Shown piece after piece: positions 60,570 to 64,000 of a DNA stretch of 64,000 bases. The stretch covers positions 62,001-126,000 of the forward strand of contig NZ_QPIE01000003.1 of the NCBI RefSeq assembly GCF_003336205.1, given 5' to 3'. Below the pieces are notes generated by a model that saw only the letters and a program-made list of their open reading frames with translations, made no database searches and was not told the origin of the DNA. This DNA is from Chryseobacterium lacus. GTDB taxonomy: Bacteria; Bacteroidota; Bacteroidia; Flavobacteriales; Weeksellaceae. The position numbers and the translations under genes are program-made. How positions within the stretch are numbered: position 1 is the stretch's first letter; every line of letters starts with the position of its first letter.

Positions 60570-62402
60570 TCATTCAAAGTTCTGAAGATCTACCAGTTTA
60601 CGGTAAATTCCGCCTTTATCATAGAGATCGTTATGATTCCCTTGCTCTACGATTCTGCCACGTTCCATCACGACGATAAGATCCGCTTTTTGAATGGTGG
60701 AAAGGCGGTGAGCAATAACGAGTGAAGTACGGTTTTCCATCATTTTTTCCAGAGCATCCTGCACAAATCTTTCAGATTCTGTATCCAGTGCGGAAGTAGC
60801 TTCGTCCAAAATCATAATCGGAGGGTTTTTCAGCACTGCTCTGGCAATAGAAATGCGTTGTTTTTGTCCGCCTGAGAGTTTGCCTCCCGCTTCGCCTATT
60901 CCAGTTTCATACCCTTTTGGTTGATCAATGATAAATTCATGCGCATTGGCGACCTTTGCAGCGTGTTCTATCTTTTCTTTGCCTGCCTGCAGATTTCCCA
61001 ATGCAATATTATTGGCAATGCTGTCATTGAAAAGAATATTATCCTGTGTTACAAGCCCGAAAAGACGGCGGTAACTGGAAAGTTTTAAATTCTTGATATT
61101 ATGTCCGTCAATGAAAATCTCGCCTTCCTGAACATCGTAAAATCGGGTAATCAGATTGGCAACGGTGCTTTTTCCACTTCCGCTTTGCCCTACTAATGCT
61201 ATTGTTTTTCCTTTGGGAATCGTAAGGGAAAAATTGTGAAGTACTCTTCGGTCTTCATAAGAAAAACTTACATTTTTAAATTCAATTTTATCATTAAAAC
61301 CTTTAATTTCGAATGCGTTTTCATCTTCCCTGATTTGATATTCAGCATCCAGAATTTCAAAAACCCTTTTCGCCGAAACTTCACCTTTCTGGAAATTGGA
61401 AATCGAATTGGAGAGTCTTTTTAATGGATCCAGAATGGTATAGAATAAAGAAATATAAACAATAAATTCAGCTCCACTCAGCCCTTTCCCCTGCAAAGCG
61501 AGTTTTCCGCCGAAATAAACAATCATTCCGATGGTTATCGCTCCCAGCAGCTCACTCACAGGTGAAGCCAGCGCTTTTTTCTTGAAAAGCCTCAAGGAAA
61601 GTCGCCGGATGGAATTCAAGGTTTGGTCGAACCTCGCCTTAATCTGATCCGAAGCATTGAATATTTTAATGATTTTTAACCCTACCAAAGATTCGTCCAC
61701 ATAAGAATACATTTTCCCGAGCTCGTTTTGGGCTTCTCCGGTATCTTTTTTCAGGCTTTTGCCAATAAGCGAGATCAGGGTTCCCATAATTGGAAAAACG
61801 ATGAGCGTAAAAACTGTCAGCTGAAAATTGGAATACAACAAATAACCCATGGTAAGGATAATCACAATAGGCGAACGGATAATATCAATAAGGCTGTTCA
61901 ATATATTGCCTTCTATTTCACCAACGTCTGAAGTGATTCTGGCGAAAACATCTCCTTTTCTTGTGTCTGAAAAAAAAGCCACAGGCAAGTCCAGAATTTT
62001 GTCGTGCATATTGCTCCGGAAATCCCGGGAAACACCGGTTCTGGAGTAGGTGAGATAGAACTCTGAAAAGTAACTGAATATATTTCTGAACAGAAACATA
62101 CTGATAAAAATAATACAGGTAATCAGCAGAACGTATTCTGCACCACGGGTTTCTTCCAGATTCTGAATGAAATAATTAAAACTGTCTTTAAGATAGGTGG
62201 CGATATTAAAAAGAGAACCGTCAAACTCGGGTTTTGCTTCAATTCTCGGCGTTTTTTTATCAAAAAGAATATTCAAAACAGGAATGAAAAACAGCATCGC
62301 AAAAATGTTGAAAACTGCATACAGGATATTGAAAAAAATACCGGCAGCCAAACTGCCTTTGTACGGCAGGATATACTGGATCGCCCGTTTATAATAATTC
62401 AT
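60570..62402 (-). CDS. ABC exporter, fused permease-ATPase (MsbA-like)
   Basis: 610 residues from the ATG at 62402. Six membrane helices span 1-310, then a nucleotide-binding domain with Walker A GQSGSGKSTVANLI, signature SGGQKQRISIARA, Walker B PIMILDEATSALD and the H-loop IAHRLST. The sequence fits lipid or drug exporters of the MsbA branch. The substrate is not determined. Lengths of both halves are normal. It converges on the antiporter and lies downstream of the radical SAM gene on the same strand, with 50 bp between. Confidence 0.92.
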   Translation of the reverse strand: MNYYKRAIQYILPYKGSLAAGIFFNILYAVFNIFAMLFFIPVLNILFDKKTPRIEAKPEFDGSLFNIATYLKDSFNYFIQNLEETRGAEYVLLITCIIFISMFLFRNIFSYFSEFYLTYSRTGVSRDFRSNMHDKILDLPVAFFSDTRKGDVFARITSDVGEIEGNILNSLIDIIRSPIVIILTMGYLLYSNFQLTVFTLIVFPIMGTLISLIGKSLKKDTGEAQNELGKMYSYVDESLVGLKIIKIFNASDQIKARFDQTLNSIRRLSLRLFKKKALASPVSELLGAITIGMIVYFGGKLALQGKGLSGAEFIVYISLFYTILDPLKRLSNSISNFQKGEVSAKRVFEILDAEYQIREDENAFEIKGFNDKIEFKNVSFSYEDRRVLHNFSLTIPKGKTIALVGQSGSGKSTVANLITRFYDVQEGEIFIDGHNIKNLKLSSYRRLFGLVTQDNILFNDSIANNIALGNLQAGKEKIEHAAKVANAHEFIIDQPKGYETGIGEAGGKLSGGQKQRISIARAVLKNPPIMILDEATSALDTESERFVQDALEKMMENRTSLVIAHRLSTIQKADLIVVMERGRIVEQGNHNDLYDKGGIYRKLVDLQNFE

Positions 62403-62452
62403 TGAGAGATTTTGATGCACAAAATTAAGGAAAATAGTACAAACGGTTGATC

Positions 62453-63493
62453 TCAAAAAAGTTTTAATTGCCGGGCTTTGGTTCCGGTAAAATGTTCTGT
62501 AGATAAAGCAGGCATTTTTTTTCCAGCAAAGAATTTTTTATTACCCAAAGCAAAGGTTTGATGAATCATATCTGCGATATTTCCCTGGCCCTGATACCGT
62601 TCAAAAAACCGTTTTTCGCCCAAGTTTCCGCCTCTCATTGATCGGATCAGGTTGAGCACTTTCTGAGCGCGATCCGGGAATGCTGTTTCAATCCATTTTA
62701 CAAAAACCGGTTCGACCGTATCGTTAAGCCGAACTAAAACATACCCGAACGACAATGCACCTGCATCCGACACGCTTTTAAGAATGCTGAGGCTTTCGTC
62801 GCTCGTAAGGCCTGGAATAACGGGAGCGACCATCACATTCACAGGAATTCCGTTTTCCGAAAGAATTTCTATGGCTTTCAGTTTGTTTCTGGCAGAAGAA
62901 GTTCTGGGTTCCATGGTGCGGCGAATGTCTTCATTTAAAGTAGGAATGCTTAGAGAAACACGAACAAGGTTTTGCTCAGCCATCGGTTTTAAAATATCCA
63001 GATCTCTGAGGACCAGTGCGTTTTTAGTGATAATACTTACGGGATGACGGTAATCTCTGCACAATTCCAGCAACTTTCTGGTAATCTGCAACTGCCGTTC
63101 TATGGGTTGATAACAGTCGGTATTGCCGGACATCAGAATGGTTTGGGGGATATATCCTTTCTTCTGAAAGAATTTTTCAAGAAGGTCGGGTGCTGATTTT
63201 TTCACCATGATTTTCCTTTCAAAATCTACTCCTGCGGAAAATCCCCAAAATTCATGTGTAGGCCGGGCAAAACAATAGGAACAGCCGTGTTCGCAGCCCT
63301 GATAAGGATTCATGGAATATTCAAAAGAAAGATCCGGGCTTTTGACTTTATTGACAATCGTCTTCGGGAATATTTCTGTGAAACTCGTTTTTACAGTGTC
63401 AGGATGATCATCAGGTTCAAACGTATAGCGATCAAAACGGTTGATAACGTTCTGCTGCGCACCTTGTCCTTTTATAAAATTTTGATCTTCCAT
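62453..63493 (-). CDS. PA0069-family radical SAM protein
   Basis: 346 residues. The cluster motif CX3CX2C is seen in YQGCEHGCSYCFARPTHEF near residue 70, preceded by the family phrase SFEYSMNPY. GNTDCYQPIERQ and VSIITKNALVLRDLDIL follow, with a PVIPGLTSDES loop. These belong to the PA0069/Rv2578c (SplB-like) group, related to spore photoproduct lyase but of unknown reaction. The C-terminal ends with EHFTGTKARQLKLF. No other redox or radical SAM partners are near. Confidence 0.92.
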   Translation of the reverse strand: MEDQNFIKGQGAQQNVINRFDRYTFEPDDHPDTVKTSFTEIFPKTIVNKVKSPDLSFEYSMNPYQGCEHGCSYCFARPTHEFWGFSAGVDFERKIMVKKSAPDLLEKFFQKKGYIPQTILMSGNTDCYQPIERQLQITRKLLELCRDYRHPVSIITKNALVLRDLDILKPMAEQNLVRVSLSIPTLNEDIRRTMEPRTSSARNKLKAIEILSENGIPVNVMVAPVIPGLTSDESLSILKSVSDAGALSFGYVLVRLNDTVEPVFVKWIETAFPDRAQKVLNLIRSMRGGNLGEKRFFERYQGQGNIADMIHQTFALGNKKFFAGKKMPALSTEHFTGTKARQLKLF

Positions 63494-63551
63494 GCAGTAA
63501 AATTAAGGCGCACAAAATTAATAAAGTGACTTTCCAAAAAGAAGTTTTCCA

Positions 63552-63581
63552 CAAAAAAAGCCGGCGTAAGACAACCGGCAA
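63552..63581 (-). terminator. Rho-independent terminator of small membrane protein gene
   Basis: A GCCGG/CCGGC stem (63560-63564 with 63575-63579) extended by flanking A/T pairs, followed on the minus strand by seven Ts. It follows the stop at 63601. Confidence 0.75.
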
Positions 63582-63600
63582 ATTCTGTATTGCCTTATGG

Positions 63601-63792
63601 TTATTTCAAAGCCAGATATTCGATTCCGTGGTGTAAATCCGAATTTTCATCATCATCATAAAGATGTCGGTGGTAGTCCGAATATTCAGAATCATAATCT
63701 TTATTGGAGAGCAAGCGCTTGACTAATGTGAATCCCATAACTGCGAAAAAGCCGAATATCCCTGCAATAATAACTCCTGTTTCTTTTTTCAT
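63601..63792 (-). CDS. Small membrane protein, unknown function
   Basis: 63 residues, not recognised. One membrane helix (TGVIIAGIFGFFAVMGFTLVK) begins near the N-terminus. It is followed by an acidic, Tyr/Asp-rich cytoplasmic or periplasmic tail with DSEYSDYHRHLYDDDENSDLHHGIEYLALK. The gene has a basic start, a helix and a separate terminator, which argue that it is expressed. The role is unknown. Confidence 0.6.
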   Translation of the reverse strand: MKKETGVIIAGIFGFFAVMGFTLVKRLLSNKDYDSEYSDYHRHLYDDDENSDLHHGIEYLALK

Positions 63793-63880
63793 AAAAATTG
63801 ATTTTGCTCTTTCGGAAATTACAAAATCTGTTCCTTTCTATGCCGATATTTCTTTTTCAATATGAATTAAATATCAATTT

Positions 63881-64000
63881 TTATCCGAAGAACAAATAGG
63901 CAAGGGTAATGGACGTGATAATGCCTACAAGATCTGCCAGCAACATGGCTCCCACAGTATATCGTGTATTTCTGATTCCGACAGCGCCAAAATAAACGGC
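63881..64000 (-). CDS. Nucleoside recognition domain (SpmB-like) membrane protein, 3' end only
   Basis: Partial: the window holds only the last 39 codons and the TAA (63881-63883). The sequence AVYFGAVGIRNTRYTVG with ADLVGIITSITLAYLFFG at the end matches the C-terminus of the spore-maturation SpmA/SpmB-type nucleoside recognition domain proteins, which are polytopic membrane proteins of uncertain transport role in non-sporulating bacteria. The rest lies beyond the right edge. Confidence 0.72.
   Translation of the reverse strand, partial: AVYFGAVGIRNTRYTVGAMLLADLVGIITSITLAYLFFG

Noticed and set aside
1-64000. Search for CRISPR arrays, insertion sequences, integrase/att sites, rRNA and riboswitches.
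   Set aside because: No regularly spaced direct repeats, transposase-like frames, tRNA-linked integrase or rRNA sequence was seen. No riboswitch was recognised by eye, which is weak evidence of absence.

Overview
The window looks like chromosomal DNA of a Bacteroidota species in class Flavobacteriia, most likely the Chryseobacterium/Elizabethkingia group (Weeksellaceae). The evidence is the moderately AT-rich base composition, many copies of the Bacteroidota -7 promoter box TAnnTTTG, phylum-restricted families (DUF4271, DUF4293, DUF4296, DUF6122, DUF6157), an Rho with a long disordered insert, a Tgt without zinc cysteines, and a tryptophanase typical of indole-positive members. The species assignment is inference. 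About 65 protein genes and two tRNAs are packed densely. There is no rRNA, IS element, prophage or CRISPR array, and no gene-free stretch over 300 bp.

Layout. 1-9.6 kb: hflX, an AlkD-like glycosylase, DUF6122, a group III truncated globin, a YkgJ cysteine-cluster protein, class I fumarase, pgi, a methyltransferase, folD and queE. 9.6-20.2 kb: miaE, DUF502, tryptophanase, a small barrel protein, a PQQ-type sugar dehydrogenase lipoprotein, uvrB, a SufT-like DUF59 protein, a 3'-5' exonuclease and comM. 20.2-32.4 kb: sodA, rho, menD, a pabB/pabC-like pair, an AI-2E family protein, thioredoxin, an omega-amidase-like nitrilase and rseP. 32.5-38.7 kb: tRNA-Asn, tRNA-Val, glyS, pyrD, DUF445, a lipoprotein MsrB and an L,D-transpeptidase-like protein.

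38.7-44.9 kb is the most distinctive part. Five genes run in the same direction on the minus strand: a histidine kinase, an OmpR-type regulator, a lipoprotein carrying three copies of a PxHGxPGHRCDIxVGAPL motif, a small Cys/His-rich exported protein, and a TonB-dependent receptor with two N-terminal heavy-metal-associated (HMA) domains. It reads as a metal (probably copper) sensing, binding and transport locus with at least one uncharacterised component. An 11-bp inverted repeat touches the promoter box of the triple-motif gene.

45-64 kb is mostly housekeeping: oligopeptidase B, hemD, DUF4271, a dolichol-phosphate-mannose-synthase-like glycosyltransferase, DUF4296, tgt, an LptF/G permease, birA, rsfS, ftsH, a LUD protein, cdsA, psd, a CPA2 antiporter, an MsbA-like ABC exporter, a PA0069-type radical SAM protein, and the 3' end of a nucleoside-recognition (SpmB-like) membrane protein.

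Regulatory features stand out. Four genes (ykgJ-like, uvrB, menD, pabB) have TAnnTTTG exactly four bases before the ATG, which predicts leaderless mRNAs. Two adjacent genes (LUD and cdsA) and probably DUF4271 use TTG starts, and the DUF3820 gene uses GTG. Several terminators are perfect hairpins shared by convergent genes.
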